Origin: Couchioplanes azureus
GTDB taxonomy: Bacteria > Actinomycetota > Actinomycetes > Mycobacteriales > Micromonosporaceae
NCBI RefSeq assembly: GCF_014648355.1
Contig: NZ_BMQY01000001.1
Coordinates: 806,001 to 870,000 of the forward strand
Length of the DNA stretch: 64,000 bases
Reading direction: 5' to 3'
Shown: positions 48,885 to 57,499 of the stretch, piece after piece
Position numbering within the stretch: position 1 is the first letter of the stretch
Layout of the letters: the number at the start of each line of letters is the position of its first letter
Notes under the pieces: model-generated
The model's input: only the letters and a program-made list of their open reading frames with translations
Told to the model about the DNA's origin: nothing
Databases searched by the model: none
Position numbers and translations under genes: made by a program

Positions 48885-49646
48885 ATGAACAGGCTCAACG
48901 CGACGAAGGACTTCTGGCTGGCGGCGCTGCGCGCCGACGGGCCGGCGCTCCAGGACGCCGTCGCCGAGACCGGCCCCGATGCCGTCGTGCCCGCGTGCCC
49001 GGGCTGGACGGTCGCGGATCTCACCGAGCACCTCACCGTGCTCTTGCGGTGGGTACGCGAGTCGGTGCCCCGCGGCGTGACCGACCAGCCCGCCGATCGG
49101 GTGACCCCCGAGCCCCGCCCCGACTGGCCGGACGCGCTGGACGGGCTCCGCCGGGAGATGACCGGCACGATCGAGACGCTCGACGCGCTCGACCCCGACC
49201 TCCCGGCCTGGACCTGGCCGGCGCAGGCCAGGAAGGCCGGATTCTGGCACCGGCGGATGGCCCACGAGATCTCGGTGCACCGCTGGGACGCCGAGACGGC
49301 CGCCGGCCGCCCGACCCCGATCGAGACGAAGCTCGCGGCCGACGGCGTCAGCGAGGTGCTCGACACCTGGCTGCCCGCCGGCCGCCGCCAGGGCCCCACC
49401 GACCTGCACGGCGTCGTACACCTGGTGGCCACGGACGCGAGCTACGAGTGGTTCGTCCGCCTGCGCGGCGCGGGGCTCGCGCTGCTCGACACCGGCACGA
49501 TCCTGGACTCCGACGACCACCACCCGCGGGCCGAGGCCCGGGGCAACGCCAGCGACCTGCTCCTGACGCTCATGGGCCGCTCGGCACCGGACGTGCTGAC
49601 CATCACCGGCGACCCGCGCCTGTTCAGCGCCCTCCGAGCGGGTTGA
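48885..49646 (+). CDS. DinB-like / maleylpyruvate isomerase-family protein
   Basis: A 253-aa protein of the mycothiol-dependent maleylpyruvate isomerase N-terminal family, common in actinobacteria: 'VVPACPGWTVADLTEHLTVLLRWV' near residue 35 and 'RRMAHEISVHRWDAETAAGR' near residue 125, which hold the His residues of the metal site. A C-terminal SCP2-like region follows. Members use or transfer mycothiol; the substrate here is unknown. The ATG was chosen for the GGGAG upstream. It is divergent from murB, with 58 bases between start codons. Confidence 0.82.
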   Translation: MNRLNATKDFWLAALRADGPALQDAVAETGPDAVVPACPGWTVADLTEHLTVLLRWVRESVPRGVTDQPADRVTPEPRPDWPDALDGLRREMTGTIETLDALDPDLPAWTWPAQARKAGFWHRRMAHEISVHRWDAETAAGRPTPIETKLAADGVSEVLDTWLPAGRRQGPTDLHGVVHLVATDASYEWFVRLRGAGLALLDTGTILDSDDHHPRAEARGNASDLLLTLMGRSAPDVLTITGDPRLFSALRAG

Positions 49647-49648
49647 TC

Positions 49649-49691
49649 CCGCGGCCGTAGGCTGTACCGGTCAGGTATGCAACGGCCGCGG
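49649..49691 (+). promoter_or_regulatory. Inverted repeat before the beta-glucosidase gene
   Basis: CCGCGGCCGT at 49649-49658 and ACGGCCGCGG at 49682-49691 are perfect 10-base arms 23 bases apart. A second short palindrome, GCGGG-N5-CCCGC, lies at 49638-49652. They may form the end of the preceding transcript or an operator for the LacI-type regulator encoded after the glucosidase gene. Confidence 0.4.
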
Positions 49692-49732
49692 TCCGGCAGG
49701 CGGCCGCCAGCACGCAGGGAGCGGTGAGGCGC

Positions 49733-51157
49733 ATGACGGCAACCGTCGAGGTGGAACCGGGCGGCGAACCACTGGCCACGGGGGGCAGGTTCCCGGACGG
49801 CTTCGTCTGGGGCGCGGCGACGGCGTCGTACCAGATCGAGGGCGCGGCGCGCGAGGACGGGCGCGGCCCGTCCATCTGGGACACCTTCAGCCGTACGCCG
49901 GGCCGGGTGCACGCCGGGCACACCGGGGACGTGGCCTGCGACCACTACCACCGCTACGTCGAGGACGTGGCGCTCATGGCGGAGCTCGGGCTCCGGGCGT
50001 ACCGGTACTCCATCGCCTGGCCGCGGGTGCAGCCCGACGGCACCGGTCCGGTCAACACCCGCGGCCTGGACTTCTACGACCGGCTCACCGACGAGCTGAT
50101 CGGCAAGGGCATCGACCCCGTGGTCACCCTCTACCACTGGGACCTGCCGCAGGCGCTGCAGGACCGCGGCGGCTGGACGGTCCGGGACACCGCCGAGGCC
50201 TTCGCCGAGTACGCCGCCATCGTCCACGCCCGCCTCGGCGACCGCGTCGGCACCTGGACCACGCTGAACGAGCCGTGGTGCTCGGCGTACCTGGGCTACG
50301 CCAGCGGCCGGCACGCACCCGGCATCCAGGACCCGGCCGCGGCCTTCCGGGCCGTGCACCACCTGCTGCTCGGGCACGGCCTCGCCGCCCGCGCGCTGCG
50401 CTCGGCCGGCGCCCGCAGCGTCAGCATCACGCTCAACCCGGCGGCGGTCTTCCCGCTGGACCCCGCGAGCGAGGCCGACGCGCACGCCGCCCGGATCGTC
50501 GACGGGCTGCACAACCGGATCTTCCTGGACCCGCTGCTGCGCGGCGCGTACCCCGACGACATGCGCGAGCACATGGCCCGCTTCACCGACCTCAGCCACA
50601 TCCGCGAGGGCGACGAGGCCGTCATCAACGCCCCGATCGACGTCCTCGGCGTCAACTTCTACACGCCGGTGTACGTGTCGGCGCGGTCCGGCACGCCCGC
50701 CGCCGCGGACAACCCGGGCACCGAGGGCATCGCCTTCCGCGCCCCGGTCGGCCCGATCACCGACATCGGTTGGCAGATCGAGCCCGCCGCGCTCACCAAG
50801 CTGCTGGACCGCCTGCACGCCGACTACGGCGTGCCGCTGCTGATCACCGAGAACGGCGCCGCGTACCCGGACGGCCCGGCGGCCGACGGCGAGGTCCACG
50901 ACGCCGATCGCATCGACTATCTCGACGGGCATCTGCGCGCGTGCCTGGACGCCATTTCGCACGGCGTCGACCTCCGGGGATACTTCGCCTGGTCGCTGAT
51001 GGACAATTTCGAATGGGCCGAGGGCTACCGGATGCGCTTCGGGCTCGTGCACGTGGACTACACCACGCAGCGGCGGGTGCCGAAGGACAGTGCCAAGTGG
51101 TATCGGGAGGTGATCCGGCGCAACGGTCTCGGCGACCGGGCGCCGATCGGGGAGTGA
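49733..51157 (+). CDS. Glycoside hydrolase family 1 beta-glucosidase
   Basis: A 474-aa enzyme. '[19 protein letters not shown]' is the GH1 N-terminal signature; the acid/base Glu is in 'TTLNEPW' (about residue 180) and the nucleophile Glu in '[10 protein letters not shown]' (about 375). It also has 'YHWDLPQAL' and '[26 protein letters not shown]'. No signal peptide, so it works on sugars taken up by the cell. A LacI regulator follows after 4 bases and probably controls it. Confidence 0.95.
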   Translation: MTATVEVEPGGEPLATGGRFPDGFVWGAATASYQIEGAAREDGRGPSIWDTFSRTPGRVHAGHTGDVACDHYHRYVEDVALMAELGLRAYRYSIAWPRVQPDGTGPVNTRGLDFYDRLTDELIGKGIDPVVTLYHWDLPQALQDRGGWTVRDTAEAFAEYAAIVHARLGDRVGTWTTLNEPWCSAYLGYASGRHAPGIQDPAAAFRAVHHLLLGHGLAARALRSAGARSVSITLNPAAVFPLDPASEADAHAARIVDGLHNRIFLDPLLRGAYPDDMREHMARFTDLSHIREGDEAVINAPIDVLGVNFYTPVYVSARSGTPAAADNPGTEGIAFRAPVGPITDIGWQIEPAALTKLLDRLHADYGVPLLITENGAAYPDGPAADGEVHDADRIDYLDGHLRACLDAISHGVDLRGYFAWSLMDNFEWAEGYRMRFGLVHVDYTTQRRVPKDSAKWYREVIRRNGLGDRAPIGE

Positions 51158-51161
51158 GCCG

Positions 51162-52178
51162 ATGGTGACGCGGGACCGGCCGACCCTCGAGGCGGTGGCC
51201 AGACGGGCCGGCGTGTCACGCGCGACCGTCTCCCGCGTCGTGAACGGCTCGACGACGGTCGCGGTCGCGATCCGTGACGCGGTGCACCGGGCGGTCGAGG
51301 AGCTCGGGTACGTCCCCAACCAGGCGGCCCGCAGCCTGGTGACGCAGCGGACGGAGTCGATCGCGCTGATCCTGCCCGAGACCGCCACCCGGGTCTTCTC
51401 CGACGACCTGTTCTTCCCGGCGGTGATCCGCGGCGTCAGCATGGAGCTGGAAGCCGCCGACAAGCAGCTCGTGCTGATGATGGCGGGGTCGACGGCGGGC
51501 CACGGCCGGGTCGAGCGCTACGCCATGGCGGGACACGTCGACGGCGTCATGTTCGCCTCGATGCACGGCACGGATCCGCTGCCGGGCACGCTCGCCCGGC
51601 TCGGCATCCCGGTGGTGTGCAGCGGCCGGCCGATGAACCCGGCGGCGGTGCCGGTGCCGTACGTCGACGTGGACCACATCGGCGGGGTGGTGGCGGCCGT
51701 GCACCACCTGCGCGCCCTCGGCCGGCGCCGGATCGCCACCATCGCCGGCCCGCAGGACATGGTCGCCGGGATAGACCGGCTGACCGGCTACCGCACGGCG
51801 CTGGCGGAGGCGGGCCTGAGCGAGCATGTGGCGGTCGGCGACTTCACCCGCGAGTCGGGCATCCAGGCGATGCGCCGCCTGCTCGCCGACGACCCGGCCC
51901 TGGACGCGGTCTTCGTGGCCTCGGACATGATGGCGCACGGCGCGCTCCAGGCGCTGAAGGACGCGGGCCGGCGCATCCCCGCGGACGTGGCGGTGGTGGG
52001 CTTCGACGACTTCGAGATCAGCCGGCTCAGCGATCCGCCGCTGACGACCGTACGCCAGCCGATCGTCGACATGGGCCGCACGATGGCCCGGCAGATGCTC
52101 GGCCTGGTCGACGGCCGCGCCGACGTCCCCACCGCCGTGGTCCTCCCCACGGAACTGGTCGTCCGCGCCTCGGCCTGA
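51162..52178 (+). CDS. LacI-family transcriptional regulator
   Basis: A 338-aa repressor. DNA-binding N-terminus 'TLEAVARRAGVSRATVSRVVNGSTTVAVAIRDAVHRAVEELGYVPNQAARSLVTQRT' includes the hinge helix. The rest is a periplasmic-binding-like sugar sensor ('DGVMFASMHG', 'VDVDHIGGVVAAVHHLRALGRRRIATIAGP', 'AVFVASDMMAHGALQAL', 'VVGFDDFEISRLSDPPLTTVRQP'). It likely represses the glucosidase gene until a beta-glucoside is present. ATG (MVTRDRP) 4 bases after the GH1 stop. Confidence 0.94.
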   Translation: MVTRDRPTLEAVARRAGVSRATVSRVVNGSTTVAVAIRDAVHRAVEELGYVPNQAARSLVTQRTESIALILPETATRVFSDDLFFPAVIRGVSMELEAADKQLVLMMAGSTAGHGRVERYAMAGHVDGVMFASMHGTDPLPGTLARLGIPVVCSGRPMNPAAVPVPYVDVDHIGGVVAAVHHLRALGRRRIATIAGPQDMVAGIDRLTGYRTALAEAGLSEHVAVGDFTRESGIQAMRRLLADDPALDAVFVASDMMAHGALQALKDAGRRIPADVAVVGFDDFEISRLSDPPLTTVRQPIVDMGRTMARQMLGLVDGRADVPTAVVLPTELVVRASA

Positions 52179-52182
52179 CCGC

Positions 52183-52698
52183 TCAGAACTCCGCCGCCAC
52201 CCGGCGCGCGGTCTCGGCGGTCCCGGCACCGAACAGGACCAGCCGCACGGTACGCACCGCGGCCGGTTCCGCCGCCCGCAGGACGGTCAGCGCCTGGCGC
52301 ACCGCGTCCTCGACCGGCCACCGGTAGACCCCGGCCGAGATCAGCGGGAACGCCACCGACGCGGCGCCCAGCTCGTCCGCGACCCGCAGCGAGTTCTCGT
52401 AGCAGGCACGCAGCAGCGCCGAACGGTCCTCGATGTGGTCGAACACCGGTCCCACCGTGTGCACCACCCAGCGGGCGGGCAGCCGGCCCGCCGTCGTCGC
52501 CACCGCCTGCCCGGTCGGCAGGCCCCGGCCGTACCGGGCGGCACGCAGCGCCCGGCACTCGGCGAGGATCTCCGGACCGCCCTGGCGGTGGATCGCGCCG
52601 TCGACGCCGCCCCCGCCGAGCAGCGACGAGTTCGCCGCGTTGACGATCGCGTCGACCCGCTCGGCGGTGATGTCGCCCTGGACCAGCTCGACGTCCAT
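52183..52698 (-). CDS. Macro-domain protein, probable ADP-ribose deacylase/hydrolase
   Basis: A 171-aa macro domain. 'VELVQGDITAERVDAIVNAANSSLLGGGGVDGAIHRQGGPEILAEC' holds the adenine-binding Asp and the substrate Asn/Gly loop, and 'VAFPLISAGVYRWPVEDAVRQAL' the second loop. The family removes ADP-ribose from proteins or deacetylates O-acetyl-ADP-ribose. The ATG overlaps the stop of the upstream membrane-protein gene by one base. Confidence 0.93.
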   Translation of the reverse strand: MDVELVQGDITAERVDAIVNAANSSLLGGGGVDGAIHRQGGPEILAECRALRAARYGRGLPTGQAVATTAGRLPARWVVHTVGPVFDHIEDRSALLRACYENSLRVADELGAASVAFPLISAGVYRWPVEDAVRQALTVLRAAEPAAVRTVRLVLFGAGTAETARRVAAEF

Positions 52699-53525
52699 CA
52701 CAGCGCCTTCGTCGTGACGGTGTCGGCCGGCAGGCCGAGCACCTTGCGGGACAGCAGCGTCCCGCCCGCCACGGCCGCCGGCATGAGCAGGACCGCGCCC
52801 AGCGGGATCAGGAAACAGACGAAGACGGCGACGCCGAAGCCGAGCGCGAGCGGACGGCGGGCCCGCAGCGCGGCCCTGCGCTCGCGCAGGCGCTTGTCCC
52901 GCCGCTGGAACGGCACGCCGGTGAGCTCGACGGCGAGCAGCCAGCCGGCGACCGCGCCACCGATCACGGGCACCACGGTCTGGCCCACCACCGGGACGAA
53001 GCCCGCCACGAGCAGCGGAATGCCGAACAGGACGGAGAGGCCGATGAGCCGCAGCGAATCCCGCAGGCTGCGGCCGAGCGAGGTCCACAGCGGCACCTCG
53101 ACCTCGTCCGGGACGCCGCCGTAACGGTTCTCGACCAGGCTGGAGATCTTCTCGTAGAACGGGTCCCCGATCAGCAGCGTCACCGCGGTGAAGGTGAGCA
53201 CCCCGAGCAGGCCGCCGACGCCCAGCAGGGCCACGCCGGCGAGGAGCCGGATCAGGTCGCGCCAGAGCCGGGACCAGTCGTCGGCGAACCAGGTCACCGC
53301 CGCGGAGAGGTCGCCGACGAAGGCGACGAGGGTGATCAGGGCGGCGCCGTACAGCAGGCCGGCGATCACGGCCGGCACCAGCCCCAGGCCGAGCAGTCTC
53401 GGGCTGCTCAGCACCAGGCCCAGGCCGCGGCCGAGCAGGCCGGCGCCGGTGAGGAACTCAGGCAGGGCACCGCCGGTCGCGCTCGCACCGCGGGCGGCCG
53501 TGGAACGCAGCGAAGAGTCACTCAC
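52698..53525 (-). CDS. EI24-domain (CysZ-like) membrane protein
   Basis: A 275-aa protein with about six hydrophobic helices. 'FLTGAGLLGRGLGLVLSSPRLLGLGLVPAVIAGLLY' and 'LIGDPFYEKISSLVENRYGG' are typical of the EI24 family, whose Escherichia relative CysZ carries sulfate. The function in actinobacteria is not settled. GTG start (MSDSS). Basic C-terminal loop 'RRDKRLRERRAALRARRP'. It forms a two-gene unit with the macro-domain gene. Confidence 0.85.
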   Translation of the reverse strand: MSDSSLRSTAARGASATGGALPEFLTGAGLLGRGLGLVLSSPRLLGLGLVPAVIAGLLYGAALITLVAFVGDLSAAVTWFADDWSRLWRDLIRLLAGVALLGVGGLLGVLTFTAVTLLIGDPFYEKISSLVENRYGGVPDEVEVPLWTSLGRSLRDSLRLIGLSVLFGIPLLVAGFVPVVGQTVVPVIGGAVAGWLLAVELTGVPFQRRDKRLRERRAALRARRPLALGFGVAVFVCFLIPLGAVLLMPAAVAGGTLLSRKVLGLPADTVTTKAL

Positions 53526-53536
53526 AGTGGGTCAGC

Positions 53537-53983
53537 TTAGGACCTCTCGGCCAGCCACCTCCGCCGGAAGGACTCGGCGCTCGGCTCGGCGCTGGGCGAG
53601 GCGCTCGTCGCGACGGGGCTCGACGGCGGCTGCAGGATCGCGGTGGGCGTCGGCACGGGCGGCAGCGTCAGCGTCGGGCCCGGGGAACCGGAGGCCGCCG
53701 CCGACGGTACGGCCGAGCTCGGCGCGACGCTCGTGGGCGCACTCGGCGCGACGGACTCCACGACGGACACCGGCTGGGGCGCCCGTGGCACCCACGTCGT
53801 GCCCGCACCGGACGCCGGGGAGGCGGCTTGCACCGGTGCGGTGCCGAAGCCGCCCGCTCCCCCGGGTGCGGTCGCGGACGGGGGCGCGGCGTCGGGCGTA
53901 CCGAGCGTCCAGCCGAGGGCGACCGAGAACGGCAGGCCGAGCGCGACGATGCCGAAAAAGACGGATTTAGGGGAGAGCCGCAC
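53537..53983 (-). CDS. Pro/Ser/Ala-rich single-helix protein, unknown
   Basis: A 148-aa protein. One N-terminal helix (residues 8-26, VFFGIVALGLPFSVALGWTLG) acts as an uncleaved anchor or signal. The rest is a low-complexity Pro/Ala/Ser/Thr chain that would lie outside the cell. No domain is recognised. GTG start at 53983 without a good ribosome site, so the exact start is uncertain. Confidence 0.6.
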   Translation of the reverse strand: MRLSPKSVFFGIVALGLPFSVALGWTLGTPDAAPPSATAPGGAGGFGTAPVQAASPASGAGTTWVPRAPQPVSVVESVAPSAPTSVAPSSAVPSAAASGSPGPTLTLPPVPTPTAILQPPSSPVATSASPSAEPSAESFRRRWLAERS

Positions 53984-54131
53984 GCCATGAACACCGGTGG
54001 AGAGGCGGGAAAGGTTACGGCGTGAGACCTCTCATCCTCGACGGGCCGCCCGGCCTGCTTGATCGCCAATGCCCGAAACCGGTACGGTCCACCGGCTCGC
54101 CTCCATTGCGGGCACCTTCCCTGGGAGAGAG

Positions 54132-55154
54132 ATGACCACCGGACGACCGCGCGTTCTCGCCGCGATGCTGACCCTCGCCCTCGGCGCCGGCACGGTCGCC
54201 GGCGCCGGCGTGCCGGGCTCGCCGGCCCGGGCGGAGGGCACCCTCTCGGGCACCTACCGCCTGGACGGCACGAGCATCTGGGCCGGGCAGCAGGTCACGC
54301 TCACCCAGACCGCCGTCTCCGACGGCACGCCGGAGACGGCGCCGCGGATCACGGTCGACTGGGGCGACTCCACGTCCTCGGAGTTCGCGGGCGGCAAGGC
54401 GACCCACAGCTACCCGGCGGCCGGCAGTTACACCGTCAAGGTGACGCTGGCCGACGACGGCGTCACGGTGCCGGGCACGATCGCCAACGCCACCTCCGTG
54501 GTGACCGTCCGCACCGCGGGCGGCACGTTCAGGTTCGACCCGGCGTGGAACTGGACCTGGCCGGGCGGCGGCCACGAGGCCACCCTGCGGCTCTCGGGCG
54601 TGCCCGCCGACACCACCCGGGTCTGGGTGAACTGGGGCGACGGCGACACCAGCCTGGTGCAGCGCACGCGGACGTCGGTCAAGCACCACTACGCGTTCGG
54701 GACGTACACCGCCAGCGTCACCCTGGAGAACGCGCAGGGCAGCATCACCAAGCCGGCCGGCACGTACTCGCTGCGCGCGGACACGGCCAAGCCCACCGTC
54801 GCCCTGAAGGTGCCGGCCAACCCGACGCGGGCCTCCTCCTGGCGGACCGTCCAGGGCACCGCCAAGGACTCCCAGACCGGGATGGACGCGGTCGGCGTCC
54901 AGCTCTGGAAGTGGAAGGGCACGTCGGAGTACTACTACAACTTCGCGAAGTCCAAGTGGGTCAAGTACACCGGGGGCGTCACGCGGATCCCGGCGGCGGC
55001 CATCAAGTGGGTCCCGGTGAGCTCGGCGGGCGTGTGGAAGGTCAAGGTCGCCGGCCTCTCGAAGGGCTACCACCTCGAGGTCGACTACACGGCCCTGGAC
55101 CGCGCCGGGAACGCCAACGGTCCGAAGTACCGGGTGCAGAAGCTCACGAAGTAG
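54132..55154 (+). CDS. Secreted protein with PKD-like repeats
   Basis: A 340-aa secreted protein. Signal peptide 'VLAAMLTLALGAGTVAGAG...SPARA' is followed by two PKD-like immunoglobulin domains ('VDWGDSTSSEFAGGKATHSYPAAGSYTVKVTL' and 'VNWGDGDTSLVQRTRTSVKHHYAFGTYTASVTL') that share the WGD...Y..GTYT pattern, then a third beta domain with many Trp/Tyr. The family is extracellular and usually binding or structural. I chose the ATG at 54132 (GGGAGAG upstream). It is convergent with the next gene by 4 bases. Confidence 0.85.
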   Translation: MTTGRPRVLAAMLTLALGAGTVAGAGVPGSPARAEGTLSGTYRLDGTSIWAGQQVTLTQTAVSDGTPETAPRITVDWGDSTSSEFAGGKATHSYPAAGSYTVKVTLADDGVTVPGTIANATSVVTVRTAGGTFRFDPAWNWTWPGGGHEATLRLSGVPADTTRVWVNWGDGDTSLVQRTRTSVKHHYAFGTYTASVTLENAQGSITKPAGTYSLRADTAKPTVALKVPANPTRASSWRTVQGTAKDSQTGMDAVGVQLWKWKGTSEYYYNFAKSKWVKYTGGVTRIPAAAIKWVPVSSAGVWKVKVAGLSKGYHLEVDYTALDRAGNANGPKYRVQKLTK

Positions 55155-55158
55155 CGGG

Positions 55159-56046
55159 TCACTCCGCGTTCAGGAACTCGGAGATCCGCTCCCGCAGCTC
55201 CCGGCGGTGGGTCCACAGCACCGCCGGGCTGTCGTACACGTGCAGCCCGGCCCCGGGCAGGAGGCCGGCCAGGCGGTGCGCCCAGTCCGCCGGGTGCAGC
55301 GGGTCGCCGAGGCAGCCGATCACCAGCGCCCTGCCTCGCCACGCCCGCAGCGGCTCCTCGTCGGCGACGGCGGGCTCACGCCACACCGACTCCAGCTCGG
55401 GCGCCAACCCGTCGCGAAGCAACTGCTCCACCCGCTGGCGCAGATAGCTCCAGCCGGCCGGGGTGTCCCGCACGGCTCGGGGCAGTTCCGGCTCGACGGC
55501 CTCCGCCACCGCGGCGGCCTCGCCCGACTCCACCGCGGCGAGCAGGCGCCCGAGCCGCTCCTCGGCCGCCCGCGGGCGCACACCGTCCAGCGGCGCGGGC
55601 AGGTAGAACACGGCGCGCTCGAACCGGCCGGGATCGGCGGCGAGCAGCCGGCACAGCGCGGCGGCACCCATGCTGACCCCGAGCGCCCGGCTAGCCCCGG
55701 CCTGGTCGGCGACGGCACGCAGGTCGTCGGCGAGGTCGGCGAAGCTCCACGGCCCGGGCGGTGCGCCGGAACGGCCGTGGCCGCGGAAGTGGAAGAAGAC
55801 CCGGCGGCCGGTCACTGCGCTGCCCAGCGGGCGGGTGCCGGTCAGGTCACCGGCGATGCCGTGGGCGAACACGGTGACCGGGTCGCCGACGCCGGTGACG
55901 AGCTGTTCCAGGCGCACGCCGTGGGGCGTGTCGACGAGCTCGGTGCGCGGGGCGGGCAGCGTGGGGCGGCCCGTGCGCGGTGCCGTCGGGCCCGGGCCGG
56001 GCGTCCGCGGGCCGCCCTGCGGAGGGGGCGGCCGGCGGAGCCTCAC
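55159..56046 (-). CDS. Alpha/beta-hydrolase family protein
   Basis: A 295-aa hydrolase. After a Pro/Arg-rich N-terminus comes 'VTVFAHGIAGDLTGTRPLGSAVTGRRVFFHFRGHGRSGAPPGPWSFADLADDL' (oxyanion loop), the nucleophile elbow 'ALGVSMGAAALCRLLA' (Ser in GVSMG) and the acid/base part near 'ALVIGCLGDPLHPADWAHRLAGLL'. The terminal His may lie in 'YDSPAVLWTHRRELRERI'. The substrate is unknown. The GTG start at 56046 overlaps the DUF2516 stop (GTGA). Confidence 0.82.
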   Translation of the reverse strand: MRLRRPPPPQGGPRTPGPGPTAPRTGRPTLPAPRTELVDTPHGVRLEQLVTGVGDPVTVFAHGIAGDLTGTRPLGSAVTGRRVFFHFRGHGRSGAPPGPWSFADLADDLRAVADQAGASRALGVSMGAAALCRLLAADPGRFERAVFYLPAPLDGVRPRAAEERLGRLLAAVESGEAAAVAEAVEPELPRAVRDTPAGWSYLRQRVEQLLRDGLAPELESVWREPAVADEEPLRAWRGRALVIGCLGDPLHPADWAHRLAGLLPGAGLHVYDSPAVLWTHRRELRERISEFLNAE

Positions 56047-56366
56047 CAGAAGCCCTTGCCGTCCGAGAGGTCGCGCAGGCCGGGCCGGACGTCGAGCAGG
56101 TAGATCAGGGCGGCCGCGACGCCGATGAGGCTGAACAGGCCGGTGGCGCCCCGGTATCCGCCCAGCAGGGTGAGCACGATGCAGACGGCGAGGATGGCCA
56201 GCCACGCGCCCTTGGGCAGGGTGCCGATCGCCTGGAAGCCGTCGCCGCGCTGGGTGACGCAGTGGATGAGCGCGACGGCCTGCACCACGAGCGAGAAGAT
56301 CATGACCACGAAGGCGATCAGGAACTCGACGTCGTCGTAGAAGATGGGGGTCGCGCTGTAAGCCAT
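56043..56366 (-). CDS. DUF2516-family membrane protein
   Basis: A 107-aa protein with three predicted helices (residues 12-36, 52-71, 74-92), matching the actinobacterial DUF2516 family ('EFLIAFVVMIFSLVVQAVALIHCVTQRGDGFQAIGTLPKGAWLAILAV'). Function unknown. In mycobacteria a similar gene lies near hbhA (the Rv0474-Rv0477 region), so this block is a conserved neighbourhood. The gene starts 16 bases after a strong hairpin. Confidence 0.88.
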   Translation of the reverse strand: MAYSATPIFYDDVEFLIAFVVMIFSLVVQAVALIHCVTQRGDGFQAIGTLPKGAWLAILAVCIVLTLLGGYRGATGLFSLIGVAAALIYLLDVRPGLRDLSDGKGFW

Positions 56367-56381
56367 GATTGCCAGTCTATG

Positions 56382-56413
56382 CCGCGGGCCCCGGCTTTCA
56401 CCGGGGCCCGCGG
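56382..56413 (-). terminator. Terminator between the HBHA-like and DUF2516 genes
   Basis: Perfect 13-base arms at 56382-56394 and 56401-56413 (CCGCGGGCCCCGG) with a six-base loop. Only 15 bases separate it from the DUF2516 ATG, so that gene needs its own start signal or read-through. TAGACT (minus strand, 56380-56375) would put a leaderless start at the ATG. Confidence 0.75.
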
Positions 56414-56437
56414 ATCATTCGGATGTCGTGGTGCGCG

Positions 56438-56908
56438 TCAGTTGCCGGCCGGACGGGCGGCGGCCTTCTTGCGGGGCTTCGGCGCCGGGGCCGAGGCGGC
56501 GTCGGCGGCCTTGGCGGCCTCGACGGCCTTCGGCTCCTCGGTGGTCTCGATGTCGGCGTTGACCACCTCGGCGGCCTCGACGACACCGGTGCCGACGACC
56601 CGCTCGCCGCGCGCGACCAGCGAGGTGTAGACGGCGATGGCGCGCTCCTGCGCGAGCTGGGCGAAGTGCACCGCGCTGGCCGTGGCGGTGCTGCGGAGCT
56701 TGTCGAAGTCGGTGGTGGCGGCCTTGTCCTTCAGCGACGTGGCGGTGCTGCCGGCCGCGTCGTTCGCCACCTTGAGCGAGGCGACGGCGCGGTCGCTCAG
56801 CTCGCTGACCACCGCGGGAAGCTTGCGCAGCTCCTGCCAGGCGAGGTCGCCAGCGCCGGCGGCGGCGTAGAGCGGCGCGGGGATGCGGGTCTTGGTCTGC
56901 TCGGTCAT
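56438..56908 (-). CDS. Heparin-binding hemagglutinin (HBHA)-like protein
   Basis: A 156-aa protein. Residues 10-110 form a long amphipathic coiled coil ('PLYAAAGAGDLAWQELRKLPAVVSELSDRAVASLKVANDA'); the C-terminus is an Ala/Pro/Lys-rich tail ('APAPKPRKKAAARP') like the heparin-binding tail of mycobacterial HBHA, but shorter. Roles proposed for the family include adhesion and membrane or lipid-droplet association. It follows the XRE regulator by 3 bases. Confidence 0.83.
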   Translation of the reverse strand: MTEQTKTRIPAPLYAAAGAGDLAWQELRKLPAVVSELSDRAVASLKVANDAAGSTATSLKDKAATTDFDKLRSTATASAVHFAQLAQERAIAVYTSLVARGERVVGTGVVEAAEVVNADIETTEEPKAVEAAKAADAASAPAPKPRKKAAARPAGN

Positions 56909-56911
56909 GTC

Positions 56912-57430
56912 CTACTCCTCGGGCTGAGTGGTCGGGGGTTTCGCGGTCTTCGGTGCAGGTGCCCGGCCGGCCTCGGCGACGGCGATGTCGCGCACGACGG
57001 CCCGGAGCGCCTCGTCCTCGTCGGGCACCTCCGCCTCGCCCTGCTCCGGCGTCGGGTCGCCGGCCGCGTCGGCCGCGGGGGCGTGGCGGGCGTTCTCGTT
57101 GCGGAACGTCTCGTAGATCTGTGACAGCGACTGCTTCTGCGCGATCGTCAGATCCGGATCGACCGCGATGGCGGCCAGCACTCCCTGCTGGCCCTCTCCG
57201 TCGAGCAGGCCGGCGCGCAGGTACATCACGGGCGTCGACACCCGCAGCGCGCTGGCCAGTTGCTGCAGCACCTCGGCGCTGGGCTTGCGCAGGCCCCGCT
57301 CGATCTGGCTCAGGTACGGGTTGCTGACGCCCGCCTTGTCGGCGAGCTGCCGGAGCGAGATCTTCGCGGTCTGCCGCAGGTCACGGATGAACGAGCCGAT
57401 GTCCTGGGGCAGATCCTTGGGTGTGGCCAC
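56912..57430 (-). CDS. XRE-family helix-turn-helix regulator
   Basis: A 172-aa regulator. Residues 15-70 are the XRE helix-turn-helix: 'IGSFIRDLRQTAKISLRQLADKAGVSNPYLSQIERGLRKPSAEVLQQLASALRV'. A middle helical region follows and an acidic/Pro-rich C-terminus. It resembles Rv0474 of mycobacteria, encoded in the same order before HBHA. GTG start with GAGGGC upstream. A perfect 12-base inverted repeat just upstream (57453-57489) is the likely operator for autoregulation. Confidence 0.88.
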   Translation of the reverse strand: MATPKDLPQDIGSFIRDLRQTAKISLRQLADKAGVSNPYLSQIERGLRKPSAEVLQQLASALRVSTPVMYLRAGLLDGEGQQGVLAAIAVDPDLTIAQKQSLSQIYETFRNENARHAPAADAAGDPTPEQGEAEVPDEDEALRAVVRDIAVAEAGRAPAPKTAKPPTTQPEE

Positions 57431-57452
57431 GCCCTCGACGGTAGCCCCCGGT

Positions 57453-57489
57453 GCTAACTGTTGCAAGCAAAACGCTAGCAACAGTTAGC
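57453..57489 (-). promoter_or_regulatory. Perfect inverted repeat, probable XRE operator
   Basis: GCTAACTGTTGC at 57453-57464 and its exact complement GCAACAGTTAGC at 57478-57489, separated by 13 bases. It lies 23 bases upstream of the GTG of the XRE gene and just downstream of the asparaginase stop. The AT content is high for this DNA. Confidence 0.75.
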
Positions 57490-57499
57490 GTGAACCGGG

